Positions 33,376-45,017 of a stretch of 64,000 nucleotides of DNA are shown piece after piece. How positions within the stretch are numbered: position 1 is the first letter of the stretch; each line of letters begins with the position of its first letter. The stretch comes from Pristionchus mayeri (taxonomy: Eukaryota; Nematoda; Chromadorea; Rhabditida; Neodiplogasteridae). Where the stretch lies: assembly GCA_036245805.1 (NCBI GenBank), contig BTRK01000005.1, forward strand, positions 6,944,001 through 7,008,000, read 5' to 3'. A program made the position numbers and the translations under genes. Under the pieces are notes generated by a model. It was not told the DNA's origin. It searched no databases and was given only the letters and a program-made list of their open reading frames with translations.

Positions 33376-33439
33376 CGAGAACATGTTCATACTCATGCTC
33401 AAGTTGGCGTTAGAGGTGGGATACCCGTTAATAGCTGTT

Positions 33440-33692
33440 GTTCATGACATATTAAGAACAGCGTAATCATTATATTCATTCAAACAGTACAAAACACCTT
33501 TTCGATAGCTTGTGAATGTGTGTACGACTGGATTCATGCATTTTCTCTGATACAAATTTGATGAATTCAAATAGTGATAATCAGTGGTTAGATCTCCTTT
33601 TCGACACACATTCACAAGCTATCGAAATGGTGTTTTGTACTGTTTGAATGAATATAATGATTACACTGTTCTTAATATGTCATGAACTACAA
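33440..33692. mobile_element. hairpin element, about 250 bp
   Basis: Arms of about 88 bases (33440-33525 / 33603-33692) contain GTACAAAACACC...TTTCGATAGCTTGTGAATGTG and the complement. Confidence 0.85.
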
Positions 33693-33705
33693 CTATAACT
33701 CAAAT

Positions 33706-34470
33706 TTATGGTCATCCATGGCGAAAACCTGACATTTCCAGCTTTTCTGGGATTATTTTTCAAATATCTCGAAAACCAGTCATTTTTGAGTTTCGATCAC
33801 CGTCATGGAAGTTATTCTACTCGTCGAGTTCTATCGACTTCATTTTAGTAAATGTCTGATTGGACCATTTTGAACTGAAATACGACCAAAAAAGGACATT
33901 TTGAAAAAAATCGACCAAGTCCGGGACTCCACTTACTATTTCGATATAACAGTCCTCGTTATATGAAATATGGTCAACATGGACCCCTACTAATTTATGT
34001 TTATAGAATCGAATGCAAAATAATATCGAAGGGGAATGAAGAAAAAATCGATAAACATGGTCCAAAAACAGGTTTTTTGGCCAAAAGTCCCCGAAGACGG
34101 CCTTCTCGGTTGAGGGGAGTGAAGAAGTATTTGTAGATCTAAAAAATCTGCGTAAAATGAAAAAATGTAGCCTGCACGATAAAAATTGACCGACTTATGA
34201 TCTCGCAAAGGGTAGATCACAAAAAATCGATATTGTCCCAATTGACCAAACCAAGTGGACATATCTTCTTCTGACCCCCAATAGTATAAACTAAGTTTCA
34301 TCGACATAAACTAAGTTTCATCGACATTCGTGACTATGACTTTTTTTGGTTGCAAAATGTGCTCGTTTTACTACATTCTTACAGAAGACCCGTGATATGA
34401 CATAGTTCAGGGAGGAACAATATAACTGGTCATGGTGTGACAGGCTTACTAAGTGAGTAGAGTGAGATCA
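33706..34470. other. AT-rich region, nothing recognised
   Basis: A 19-base direct duplication (ACTAAGTTTCATCGACATA) lies at about 34288-34326. No gene was seen. Confidence 0.35.
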
Positions 34471-35456
34471 TACGTCAAATAGGGTCGAAATGCGATTATT
34501 TCAGCGTCGAAAAGAGAATTTTTAGCAACATTGTTTGCCGTCGTTCTTAGCAAATACGTCACCGTATGGGCCAATACTTTGCCTAAAACTTCTTTACCAT
34601 GCGTAATATTTATTCTAAAATGACTGACCCACGCGGTTACCTATAAATTGGATAAAATTGCGAACAAAGCAACACTGCGTCATAAGCGACCGCGACGCGT
34701 GAGCACGCGATGCGTGCGATTTCACTACTAATATTTTTTTTGTTATTTTAAGTAATTTTAGGTCACCGCGTGGGTCAGTCTTTGTTTGAATAAATATTAC
34801 GCATGGTAAAGAAGTTTCAGGCAAAGTAATGGCCTATGCGGTGACCTAGTTGCTGAGAACGGCGGCAAACAATTTTGCTAAAAAATCACTTTTCGACGCT
34901 GAAATAATCGCATTTCGAGATCAGCGCGTGGGTCAGCCTTCTAATACCATTAATGCCATGACTGAAAGAGTTCATAACCGAAAAAAATAACCCACGCGGT
35001 GGCTTAGTTTTTGAGAACAAAGAGCAAACAGAAAGCGAGAGTTTTGGCGAGTTCATATTTTTTGTTCAAATTTAGGCAAATAACATTAGTTTATTTTGCA
35101 TTTTTGTGTCGGCGGTGTGGTATACAGACATTTCCCATGATCCAAATTTGCTTTCTAAAAAAAATCATTAATTAATGCTAAATTCGAGGAATAATTAATT
35201 TTTAAAGTGAGCGAGAGCAAATTTTCATGCTACCGTATACCCATTTTTTGTGTACGCGAATACACTGTTTTTGTTCAATGCAATTGACCTGTTAAGAATT
35301 TTTTTAAAACTTTTTAAAATTAATATTTCAATTATTGTTTATTGATTTTAATGATTATTTTATGAATAAAAATGTGAAAATGCCGATATAGCTTCGGCCA
35401 GCGTACCGACGTGCCTTCTCTCTTTTGCGAGACCCATTTGACGTATGAGTGAGATA
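34470..35456. mobile_element. foldback element, about 1 kb
   Basis: Inner arms 34488-34700 against 34730-34921 pair (CGAAATGCGATTATTTCAGC with its complement, TGACCCACGCGGT / ACCGCGTGGGTCA). Outer ends CATACGTCAAATAGGGTC and GACCCATTTGACGTATG are also inverted. The loop and right part have extra ACCCACGCGGTG motifs. Confidence 0.7.
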
Positions 35457-35579
35457 TTGTGCAGGTCGTATGACTTTACTCATACAATTCATGAAAATCA
35501 AGACGTTACATTTAACAGAAATTTCAGCTATTATGTAATAATTATAACATTATATAAATGTTCAGGTGTATAGGCTTAC

Positions 35580-35642
35580 GTGATAGCACATGTCGCTGGT
35601 TTCATCCATACTATCACATTCGTCATCGTCCAATAGCTCCAT
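35580..35642 (-). CDS. orphan start exon
   Basis: ATG at 35642 followed by 20 acidic codons (MELLDDDECDSMDETSDMC) and a strong GTAAGC donor. The foldback at 34470-35456 would lie in the following intron. No downstream exon could be linked, so this may be the first exon of a gene whose rest is unrecognised, or chance. Confidence 0.25.
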
Positions 35643-35869
35643 GGTGACGTTTCAGCCGTGATGGGGCTACTGGCGCACCCTGAGCAAGCATCTACATACA
35701 TCTATCAAAATTGTAAGTGTATTTTTCCACTTTTGTGGTCACTTCTTCAATCACTAAATATGCGTATTATTTCTGTGTCTTTTTATACACACGATTACGG
35801 GTAATACAAGTAAATTTTTAAAAAAACTCAATGTCATTATTTCCAATACTATCACAGGTGTTTAAGGAC

Positions 35870-36060
35870 CTAGTTGCTTACCACCTAGAGAACGAACAGT
35901 GCGGTAAACGTGCGCATCCTTCAAGAGAACCAGGAAGGAAAACTGGCACTGCATCACCTTTTTCGGAGAGGAAGGGAGAAACCATGGAGAAAAACACTCC
36001 CAAAGTGCACTTTAACAAATGTGTTCCTGTGGAGAAGCAGAGTGCACCAGATTCATTTCC
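35870..36060 (+). repeat. dispersed repeat, copy of 40510-40695
   Basis: About 85% identical over 180 bases to 40515-40690. Both keep an open frame with NEQCGKRAHPSREPG and KNTPKVHFNKCVPVEKQ. Conserved frame in two copies hints at coding origin; the family was not recognised. Confidence 0.55.
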
Positions 36061-36433
36061 TCAGCTTGTCAGCTGTCAATACCTGCGAAGCTTCAGTAAT
36101 CTGGAATGTCAATGATTTGTTACAGATGATGAAGACCAGAGTTCAGCCTCGCGAATCAGCAACAGATCAATCGGGATGATGCGGGACATAACATTTTAAT
36201 TTACAAAGAATTTAAGTAATCAATTCGATCACGTAATTCGCCCAATACACTTCCAGTATACAGTGATGTACTGATATTGACAGTATTCTGTTAAACGGTG
36301 ATAGTAAACATGTCAGGCTAAGCTAGCGTCGTGTCGGTAACTTTGAGTGTATACAACGAATAGATTGGGGTATCGTTTTTGAACTCCTGTCAGCAACTGC
36401 ATTTGTCCTATTGCGTTTATGTTGTGAATAGAA

Positions 36434-36506
36434 ATGGTAGAAAGGTGAGTTTAAGGTTCAACCCTGTAATGTTAGAAAGGTGAGTTTAAGGTTCAACCCT
36501 GCCATG
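36434..36506. repeat. tandem duplication of about 38 bases
   Basis: GTTAGAAAGGTGAGTTTAAG plus GTTCAACCCTG is present twice in direct succession with two or three differences. Confidence 0.8.
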
Positions 36507-36740
36507 TTGTGAACGAGCGTGAAGTATGGTCGAAACATCGAACTCTTGGTATATGGAGAAAAAATCGAAATTTTGGAACGAAAGAATTATTGTCATTGAC
36601 AACGAATACAGTCATATATGGTAATGTAATATATTAACACTAGCTGATGCAAAGCTCTGCAAGATCGATTGTAAACATAAGGAAAGCAATACATCACTTT
36701 ATGCAATACACCGATATTTGATAAGTTGACGTCTACTTGT

Positions 36741-37274
36741 CTACTTGTCCATGCAGCACACTTTCGTCGCGCCAATGCCTTCCGACTCCTTGAGACTCTG
36801 CTCTTGGCATGGTCCGAAGCAGAATTCGACGTGCCACTCTCCTTTGGTGCACTTGAACGAGTTTGCAATGATTACGCTCCCGTCACTCCGAAAATAGGAA
36901 CAGTCTGCAAAACAAATTTATTCTACTACAACGTTGGCGTGTTCTTTCATTTTAATCCAATATAAAGTGTAAATTTGTGAATTTAATCGTTTCCTTTTAC
37001 ATTTGCTTATCTTAGCAAACACTAATTGTGGCGTCTCTCCGTCGCACATGGCGCCACTTTCAGTGATTTTCGCCGTTCCATGAGTCCGTCCTTTGCCCCA
37101 TCTCGTATCAATATCCGACTGAGTGCACTCGCCGAGTGGAAGGCAGGCTGGAATTATTTGATAACATTACCTCTTTAATGTACTCAAGGGTAACATTACA
37201 TTATTCGTAATTTCAGCAGACTAGCCCGATGCTGCGCAAGACAAGACAGCCAACAACACGATTGTAGAACACAT
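36741..37274 (-). CDS. small secreted cysteine-rich protein A, 119 aa
   Basis: Exons 37226-37274 (signal peptide MCSTIVLLAVLSCAASG), 37001-37147 (GECTQSDIDTRWGKGRTHG, CDGETPQLVFAK) and 36741-36904 (GSVIIANSFKCTKGEWHVEF, CFGPC, VCCMDK, stop). It is the first of an array of four related - strand copies. Compared with copy B, both ancestral intron 2 splice sites are mutated (donor GT to AT, acceptor AG to GG). A new donor 10 bases into the old intron and a new acceptor 19 bases upstream together restore the frame exactly, adding about ten residues (ISKYCSYFR). The intron 1 donor is GC. Secretion is inferred; the family is not recognised. Conserved cysteines suggest disulphide bonds. Confidence 0.65.
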
Positions 37275-37740
37275 CGATGTTGTAACTCGAGAGAATGAAG
37301 TGTGACTGTCACAATTATAACTGATTATAAGGATGTAATCGTTGGTCATCTTTAGGGTCAACAACAATATTCGTCCAATTGAATTTGCAGCGACTAGTTA
37401 AAATGCAAAAAAAGAGGTGAAAGAGTAATCGTTTCCTCCTCTGTACGAATGGGAAACATACGTGAATCATGGTTGTAATTGTGCAAATGTGCAACAAATT
37501 CGGTACAGATTTTAAGGAAGATTATGCAATGCCATCCAGTGTATCTCGTTCCATTCTCGAATAGGGTTCTCGAACATTTAATAACATGCATTTATACATG
37601 TATGTGAAATGAACCCAACATAAGAACATTCGAGAATGTTAAAGTAAGCTAAACGGTGAGAAAACATACAAAGAATAACCAAAAAATGATGTCCTGTACT
37701 TTCCATAATTTGCTCTGGAGATCATGAGAAAGATGCGTTA

Positions 37741-38627
37741 TTAAGAGTTCCCATCCTCCCTTTTCACGCAGCACACTCTCACTGTATCAGTGTGTTCGCT
37801 GCGTTGGAGATCCCAGGAAGTGGGGAAGCCTCGGATCGTCCACTTCCCATTGTCACACGTGAAAGCTAGCGCGTCAATTATGGAACCGTCGTTCTGAAAA
37901 GTTAGCATCCTTCAATAAGGCATTTTTTCAGGAGATCTGGGGTCATAAGATGTAGGTATGGGTTGATATTCTTCAAAACTTGCACTGCACATGTGGGTTT
38001 CAATAGATTCCAATGATATATATTTTGTTCATGCTATATTAGGATATATGTGAACATTTTCATCAGTAATTGGCGAACATCCGGAGACCTATTCCTCGTG
38101 CCTTCTCATTTACCAACTCACGCTCGAATACACGAATTCAGCTTCAGACGGGCAATGGGCAGCTACGGGCGTGATGGTAGCAGGGATATGCACATGCTTT
38201 GTCTTGCCGGTCATATGTTTATCGAGATCCGCCTGAGTGCACTTCCCGAGTGTAGGGCACTCTTAAATCTCAATGTGATGTCAATTTCTCTCTATTCGAC
38301 AATTTTACCCTAGACACAATATGGATTAATTAAATTTTTGCTGTACGGTCAACAGGTATTATTGCTCATTCAGATAATATATCATTTGATCATTGAGATG
38401 CGTATGTGTACACTTCCCGAGTGTAGGGCACTCTGGATTCAAAGTTGAGCATTAATTAAGACATTTATTTTTGAAAATGCATTGTTTATTTCTTGATAGT
38501 TATCTGATAAATATGATGATAGTTGTGAGTGAACTATAAACGCAATCCAAAACGCAAATGCAAATTTGCAATACTCACCGGAAAGCACGGAAGATAAGAG
38601 AGCGATGAGAACGATAATAACACGCAT
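37741..38627 (-). CDS. small secreted cysteine-rich protein C, 113 aa
   Basis: Exons 38579-38627 (MRVIIVLIALLSSVLS signal peptide), 38122-38261 (CPTLGKCTQADLDKH ... CPSEAEFVYSS) and 37741-37893 (NDGSIIDALAFTCDNGKWTI ... VRVCCVKREDGNS, stop). All splice sites are standard and phases close, so this copy looks intact. It shares the CPxLGxCTQAD and KW/EW..VCC framework with copies A, B and D but is more diverged, notably in the middle. The function is unknown. Confidence 0.75.
38413..38436. repeat. duplicated fragment of the exon 2 start of copy C
   Basis: Repeats 24 bases of 38238-38261 (ACTTCCCGAGTGTAGGGCAC plus CTCT) 175 bases away, inside intron 1 of copy C, as an exon-fragment duplication. 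Confidence 0.75.
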
Positions 38628-38848
38628 CGATGTGTTGTTGATAGAGAACCCCCTGCATACGGCGCAGAAACATTATCAAGGATGGTTGGCCGCACAATTT
38701 AGTGTATGTCAACATAAATTCGATCGTTGGCTCATGTAGTATTTGTAAAGGAAACATGAAACAGACAAAGAGCACACCTAGCCACAATACAATGCATCGT
38801 ACATTCGATCTGATATTCAGAGACACTGTTGCGACAATTTGGCATCAT

Positions 38849-39234
38849 CTATTTGCTCATACAACATACTTCTGTCGTACTAATACCCTGATATTCCCTG
38901 AGACTCTGAGTGTTGCACGGTCCAAAGCAGTACTCGACGTGCCACTCTCCGTTGATGCGCTTGAACGATTCGGCGACAATTAGCACCCCGTTACTCTGAA
39001 AATTGTTTAGTCCGATTCAATGAATATATTTAGGAAAGTTTCAGATTAATTCCGTGTCCAGGGAGACAATTCGAAATCGCCTAATGCTTCAACTTACTTT
39101 TGCGAACACAAACTGGGGAGTCTTCCCTCCACAAAAGGCCCCGCTCGCATTGATATGTGCCTTTCCGTGAAGCCGCCCTGCTCCCCATCGCACTTCGATA
39201 TTAGAACGGGTACATTGGCCGAGATGAGGACAGG
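38849..39234 (-). CDS. small secreted cysteine-rich protein B (first exon not found)
   Basis: Exons 39098-39234 (CPHLGQCTRSNIEVRWG, CGGKTPQFVFAK) and 38849-38995 (SNGVLI..., FKRINGEWHVEYCFGPC, CCMSK, stop) have canonical splice sites (donor GTAAGT, acceptor TTTTCAG) and serve as the reference for the family. A signal-peptide exon should lie to the right, where a hairpin MITE (39258-39341) has inserted. None was recognised, so the copy may be incomplete. Confidence 0.65.
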
Positions 39235-39257
39235 CTGAATTGGCTACATTTTTAATA

Positions 39258-39341
39258 CGTCTGACTCGCTTCAGTTTTCACGCTCTCTCGTCTCTCTGAC
39301 CGGTGAGAGAGTGTGTTAGCCGAAAAGAGTCATATCATTGT
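39258..39341. mobile_element. CTCTCTCG-hairpin MITE copy
   Basis: TCACGCTCTCTCG / GAGAGAGTGTG arms, just upstream of copy B exon 2. Confidence 0.75.
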
Positions 39342-39592
39342 TCCCAATGACACCGTTACGTGTGTGCAGAAACGCGTTTGTATAAATGTGGAATGACGTG
39401 AAAGTGCAATATTTTCATTTTTTGAACGAGTATGAAACATGGTTGAATCAGCAAGGGTATGTTGGTTTTATAGACAAAAACTCATTAAATTTATAAAGGA
39501 ATTGTAAGATGTTGTGCAAGGTCAAATAAGACAATAATAAATAAAGTATTATTCAAATATACACTGATAGAAGCTGTATGCAATACATGCAT

Positions 39593-40042
39593 CTACTTGT
39601 TCATGCAGCACACTCTCGTTGCACTCATCCCCCGAGTATTGAGATTTTGTGTTGTGCAGGGCCCGAAGCAGTATTCTACGCTCCACTCTCTATCAATACA
39701 CTTGAACGATTCGGCGATAATGACGGTCCCATCGCTCCGAAAATATATATTTATATATAAATTATACATACTTTTTTCGATGTTAACCGAATTTCTCGAC
39801 TTTGTTAGTGCATAGATATATACAGAAAACTGAAATATAGTATTGTGTACTCAATGCTTTTTTTTCAGATTTGTCCATTCATGCAATCGATCCCTGCACA
39901 TGTACCTTCGCAAAGACGAACTGTGGCGTGGTTCCGCCGCACGTTGCTCCACTTTCATTAACCACCGCAGTTCCATAAACCCGTCATGTGCCCCATCGCT
40001 CATCGAGATCAGCTTGAGTGCACTCGCCAATTGATGGGCAGG
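39593..40042 (-). pseudogene. small secreted cysteine-rich protein D, broken
   Basis: The right exon 39906-40042 has the family framework (CPSIGECTQADLDERWG) but an in-frame TGA where copy A has GGA (after WGT). The left exon 39593 to about 39736 is open (IIAESFKCIDREWSVEYCF ... VCCMNK, stop), yet its acceptor reads TTTTCGG instead of TTTTCAG. No signal-peptide exon was seen. Unlike copy A, no compensating splice sites were found. Confidence 0.7.
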
Positions 40043-40158
40043 CTGAATATGGGGATATTTTGCGTTAATTTTACGCGCTATTTTTTTGGAGAGGGATGCG
40101 AATTCGATACATATTTTCCAATAACGTTACTGCCAGGAGCTATTGGATATATTTCGAT

Positions 40159-40760
40159 ATACTACCTACCTGAGCGCGCCGTCTTAATTCTTAATCCCGA
40201 TGATTTCTGCGCTGTCCGACACTGAACACGAGCTTGCTTGCTCTGAGCCAAGCAGAACACATCTTGAGTTCTTGTACGAATAAGCCAAACACGATGCCTA
40301 CAAGACAAAATACCTTGAATGTATAAAAATTGAGCGTTTATCACGTTATTCCAGCACTTTTCCATGCACTCGTTGTGATATTTTACTGGGTGGGCTGGAG
40401 TCAGGATACTTCGAAGAGGAGAAGGCTTCGAAGAGATTAGTGAAGCGCATTCCGAAGGCGAAATCGGCGTACCGTAAAACCATGCAAATCATGGCCTTCA
40501 GTACTTCTTACCACCATGAGAACGAGCAGTGCGGTAGACGTGCGCATCCTTCAAGAGAACCAGGAATGAAAACTGGCATTGCTTTGCCTTTTTCGGAGAG
40601 GAAGGGAGAAACCATGGAGAAAAACACTCCCGAAGTGCACTTTGACAAATGTGTGCCTGTGGAGAAGCAGAGAGACTCTCGAAAAATGGATCGGGGAGAG
40701 GTCGGAGGTAAGATGGAGAGGAAATTAACAGCACGAGTACATTTCAAATGATCGAAACTC
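40159..40760. repeat. compound dispersed repeat
   Basis: The left half (40159-40435) matches 26099-26400 and the right half (40510-40695) matches 35870-36060. From about 40700 on it also resembles 50890-51030. This copy joins units found apart elsewhere, so it is probably closest to the full element. Frames HNECMEKCWNN (-) and ENEQCGRRAHPSREPG (+) are conserved between copies, but no known protein is recognised. Confidence 0.55.
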
Positions 40761-40864
40761 GCGGGCTATCTTTCCCTCGTCCGTCTCGGTTTCGATCTCG
40801 GAGAATCTGGAGCGATCGACAGTTGGGATGACTTCGCAAGAAATGCATCATCATTATGGATCAA

Positions 40865-40948
40865 TGTTCTGACTCTCTTCGGTTTGCACGCTCTCTCAAC
40901 GGTCAGAGAGACGAAAGAGCATGCGAACTGAAGAGAGTCAGACGATTT
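40865..40948. mobile_element. CTCTCTCG-hairpin MITE copy
   Basis: GACTCTCTTCGGTTTGCACG / CGAACTGAAGAGAGTC arms. Confidence 0.85.
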
Positions 40949-41259
40949 ATCTCATGATGTGTGCTATCTTACCGGTATTTGGTATCATTGGGGAGAGAGT
41001 GTGGAGAATAAAGCGAATATCTGCAAAGTCATCTTAACCTAGCGCCATCTCTACACGAACCTGATGAACGGTGGAGTGGATTAGGGTTTCAATATTCAGG
41101 CCATTTAGGCTCGTTTTTAGGGTATGTTTCTGGCGCACTACATAGTTCACTACATCTAGAGCACCTGAAACACGTCCCGAAATTACCCAAAAATGCCTGC
41201 AACTTGAAACCCTAGGGTGGATGAGGACATCTTCGCACCCGAGGCACTAAATTGGTCAG

Positions 41260-41530
41260 GGTAAAGTGAAGGACATCCTCTTCATTTGCCCCACTCTCTC
41301 GCTTTTCTCTAACCTCAATTTAACCGTCGCTGATCGCACCCTGCGAATGGGTGCAGTGCATAGGCAATATCCCGGCAATATCCTTTCCCTTTCTCTCCCC
41401 GGATTGATTTACGATAGAGCTCAGTTATCCTTTATCCTTACAGAGATCTCGTTAGGGACAATGAGCGGCTCTCACACCCGCATCCCAATACTGCTGCCCC
41501 CTCATCTTGTTATCAATAATTATTGATTGC
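41260..41530. repeat. dispersed repeat shared with 51030-51240
   Basis: Common blocks include CAGAGATCTCGTTAGGGA and ATGAGCGGCTCTCACACCCG, followed by CATCCCAATAC and ATCAATAATTAT. Confidence 0.7.
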
Positions 41531-42259
41531 TACTGATTAGAAAGCATGCAAGATGATAGTCGGACGACCACTCAGGCAGGGCGTTGCCGCCCTTGCTCGA
41601 TGTGTGTGGTGGGTGAGAATGTGAATAAACGCAAGGGTTTATCACCATAAATACATAGACATAGTAGGAAAGAGTTCCGGGCGTTAGAGCGAAATCGTGA
41701 ACGAAATGGGTGGAATGGGGGATGAGGGAAGATTCGAGAAGACGTGCAGTAACAATATCTCGAAGACTTATTCTAGTTAGCTTCTACTGAGGCCTGCACG
41801 CCAGTGTGAGTGGTCCTCCACCCTGTGCGATGAGCTGTAATGAAAGATCACTTATCAATCTATACTAATCGAAGTAAACATTATGCTAATGAGCTTGCCA
41901 GCAGTCAAAGTATTCAATATGCATTTGTGGATTGGGTTAGTGTCCAAGTCTTAAGTTGATTTAACTTGATATCTATGTTTAAACTTTACTCGACGGGCAT
42001 CTTTTGGGAGAATTGTCGACATTAAAGGAGGAGTAAACTCAAAATTCAATTTTTGAAGCTATCATATGCACTGCTTAGAGCCCTACAACGATAAGAAGCT
42101 CCGAAATTTTCACATTGATATATCCATTCCAAACAGAGTTATAGCTAGTTGGCTGGGAGCCAGATCAGGGAAAGCTCAGGGAAGGGGACGAGATAGCACG
42201 CGACTTGAAGAGAGTGCGTCCCTAGGTGAAACATATTCCAACCGGGCGCGCGTTTGCAT
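41531..42259. other. no recognisable gene
   Basis: Mixed intergenic sequence with no supported feature. Confidence 0.4.
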
Positions 42260-42970
42260 TTACTCCTCCTTTAAGAGACATTCCACGAGAAAACGTAGCT
42301 TTTGGGAGGGGTCGACGGATGGCTTTTTTTTCAAACCCCCTCAATATTTTGCTGGTGAAGTTCCCATACCGAGTGCTGATATTTGGCCCAATATGAACGC
42401 CTATGGGACAGTTTCCGAAAAATGCGAGATCAGGTCCAAAAAAATTCGAAATTTTCAAATTTCATAAAAGTATGATATTATAGGTTTTTCTGGTGTATTT
42501 TTTTGATGGGAATAACGAAAAAGATAGTTAGGAGGAGAACCCACAATGATAAAGTGTTCCAAACGTCGATTTTCGAGGTTTTTTGACAACTATGAAAAAC
42601 CTTTCTCTGCGTATCCGTGAGATTTTTACATTTTCGGATTCCCCGTGCAAAACTACATCACATATCCGATTTATAGATGGTCGACGATTTTATAGCGCTT
42701 TGACTAAGACACACTCAGTGTGCTATCGGCGTTCGGCCACATCTGGCAAAGTGCGAAGTTTTTAGTTCCAATGCCCATTACCCGATGGTTAAGATTCCCT
42801 CTGCTGCATGATTGTTTTGCCATATTTTATTATGTTCACAGAAGTACTCAGTGCATCTGTTTGGATGGGAAAATTACGTAAATTTAAGAAAAAAATTAAC
42901 ATCTGCATTTTTGAATCAGATCGCATCGAAGTCATACAGACACTCAAATTGAATCATATGTTGCATATTA

Positions 42971-45017
42971 TTAGGTTGATTTATAAGTTTTGTCGCATTT
43001 CGGACGTTCGCAATCTTTCCATACAGGATACGTCTGAAATATTGCCGTTGTCTGGCCTTCTAGTTCATGTTAGGGGTATGAATGTACATTCAAACCATAG
43101 GGTATAGCTAGACACCGCAAGCTCCGCCCACTCGGCACTGACACTTTCCCCCTCGAAAGCGAGATCAGGGGGACACAGGCTTCATTCGCAACCAAATCAC
43201 TAGTTCAAAAATGAATTTCGAAGCTCTTTTCATCCTCTATCGAATGAGCCTCCGTGACCCTGGAAAATCCATCTCTAAGTAGGTCAGCATAAGTTTTATA
43301 GAGCGACTTAGCCTAGAAAACTATAAAACTGCTGACCTACTCAGAAAAGGATTTTCCAGGGTCACGGAGGCTCATTCGATAGAGAATGAAAAGAGCTTCC
43401 AAATTCATACTTGAACTAGTGATTTGGTTGCGAACTCATAATGTGTCTCTTCGATTTCTAAACGCGTATGGCTCGTGACACTCCCCGCGTCCTCTCCTCC
43501 CTCTCCCTCCACTCCAGTCGCCTTTCTCTCACCCGGCGTGACTAGAGAGCACCCTAATTACGAGAAAGCCCCTCTTCCTTCCTCCGCAGAGTTCGGCGAA
43601 GCCCTGCCCGATCGTTTCGAGAATTGAAAAGACAATGGAGAATTAGGCTCCGCCCCTCTTTCTCTCGTCTCGCTTTTTAAGCCTTTCACGTTACGCTCAA
43701 TTCACCCACATTTTGCGCCATATCTTGGCTCAAGCATTAGATATCAACCTAATTCAAAATGCATGATCCTATTTAGCCCCATGGGAACACAATAACCACA
43801 CAATTAGGCCTGTGTGATAATTTCGGCCACCCACTTTGTGGTCCCTAGGTATAGCTGAGCTGTCAATGCCGGATAAGCGAAAAATATTAATATAAACTGA
43901 TTTGAATTTCGAACCAATATTGTTAATTTGTTTGACCGGGTGCTAGCTCGCAGAGACGAATAATGAGCCGAGCTCATGCAGCATGGTGATATGCCCCGTG
44001 GATGCTATTTTTAAATATATGTGAGATATGGTGTTATGTTGAGCGGAACCAAAGATATATTTCAGTTAATCAAAGTATAGCCGCTGATTCGTAACCAACT
44101 TGACCAACTCTTCCGAATCCGAAATTACAACAACAGTGACTAACATAAGCGCGTTCCAATTACCACTCATGGAGGTCTAATTTATCATTGAACATTCGAG
44201 AGAAAGAACACTCTACTTGTGGGAAATTTGAATTTTACGTAAATTCAATTCGTGAACATTTTTTTGCCAAAAATGCAAGTTTAGGTGTTTCGAATTCAAT
44301 ATTGTCATTCAAAAGCTATTGGTTTCTAAAATTATCCAAAATAGATAAAGGTAACGGAAGGGTTGATGGTTCGAATGGCCACAATAAATCAGATATTGAA
44401 CATGTGTGTGAGGTAGGAATTTCAACAAAGTGCAAATTTCATCAGTTTGATTAACATACCATCGTTCTGTATGGAGCCGCTTATCTCAACAGAAACCAAT
44501 CAACCTCAAATTGTAACTGTATACTAATCACCTTGGGTGAATTATATTTCACAACTATTTGGATCTCGATATGAATTGAGAAGAAAATTCGGCATGTAAA
44601 ACTTTTCCCGACCGTCACGTATCATCAACATTACACAAACTCGTCGAATCTTCAAGAAAGCTTTTCATTTGCCAGTATCCATGAGTGGTTTAAAATTATG
44701 CCCACTATAGTACTTATATATAATATATAATATAATACGACGAGTTTACGCATGTCACACTAAATCGGCATGATTCCTCTTTTTCAAGAAGACCTGGTTC
44801 TTTAAATTGACTTGTAATCCTGATTTCACTACAATTTTGTCGGACTGCTGTGCCTCCTTAACTGTCTTGATAGGACTGAAGTAAAGCGCGTAAGGAAGGG
44901 TATAAATGCCCTCATTTATTACGAATAACAAAAAATTGGGATGAAACTAATTCGATTAATTTCTGAGGTTAGAATGCATAAGAGATAGGATGCGACAAAA
45001 CTTATGAATCAACCTGA
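42971..45017. mobile_element. mariner-type element, 2.05 kb
   Basis: TTAGGTTGATTTATAAGTTT and (inverted) TCAGGTTGATTCATAAGTTT, then TGTCGCAT; TA flanks both ends (42969-42970 and 45018-45019). The interior holds the 43180-43440 hairpin and no legible transposase. Confidence 0.8.
43180..43440. mobile_element. hairpin element nested in the mariner-type element
   Basis: Arms of about 110 bases (CGCAACCAAATCACTAGTTC, CCGTGACCCTGGAAAATCC and complements) around a short loop. This is the innermost layer of a three-level nest. Confidence 0.85.

Noticed and set aside
35831..36179. Real + gene in the 35.9-kb repeat
   Set aside because: The frame is conserved with the 40.5-kb copy, but no start, splice sites or known domain support it; listed as a repeat.
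38050..38313. 87-codon + frame
   Set aside because: Antisense shadow of exon 2 of secreted protein C, which has correct splice sites on -.
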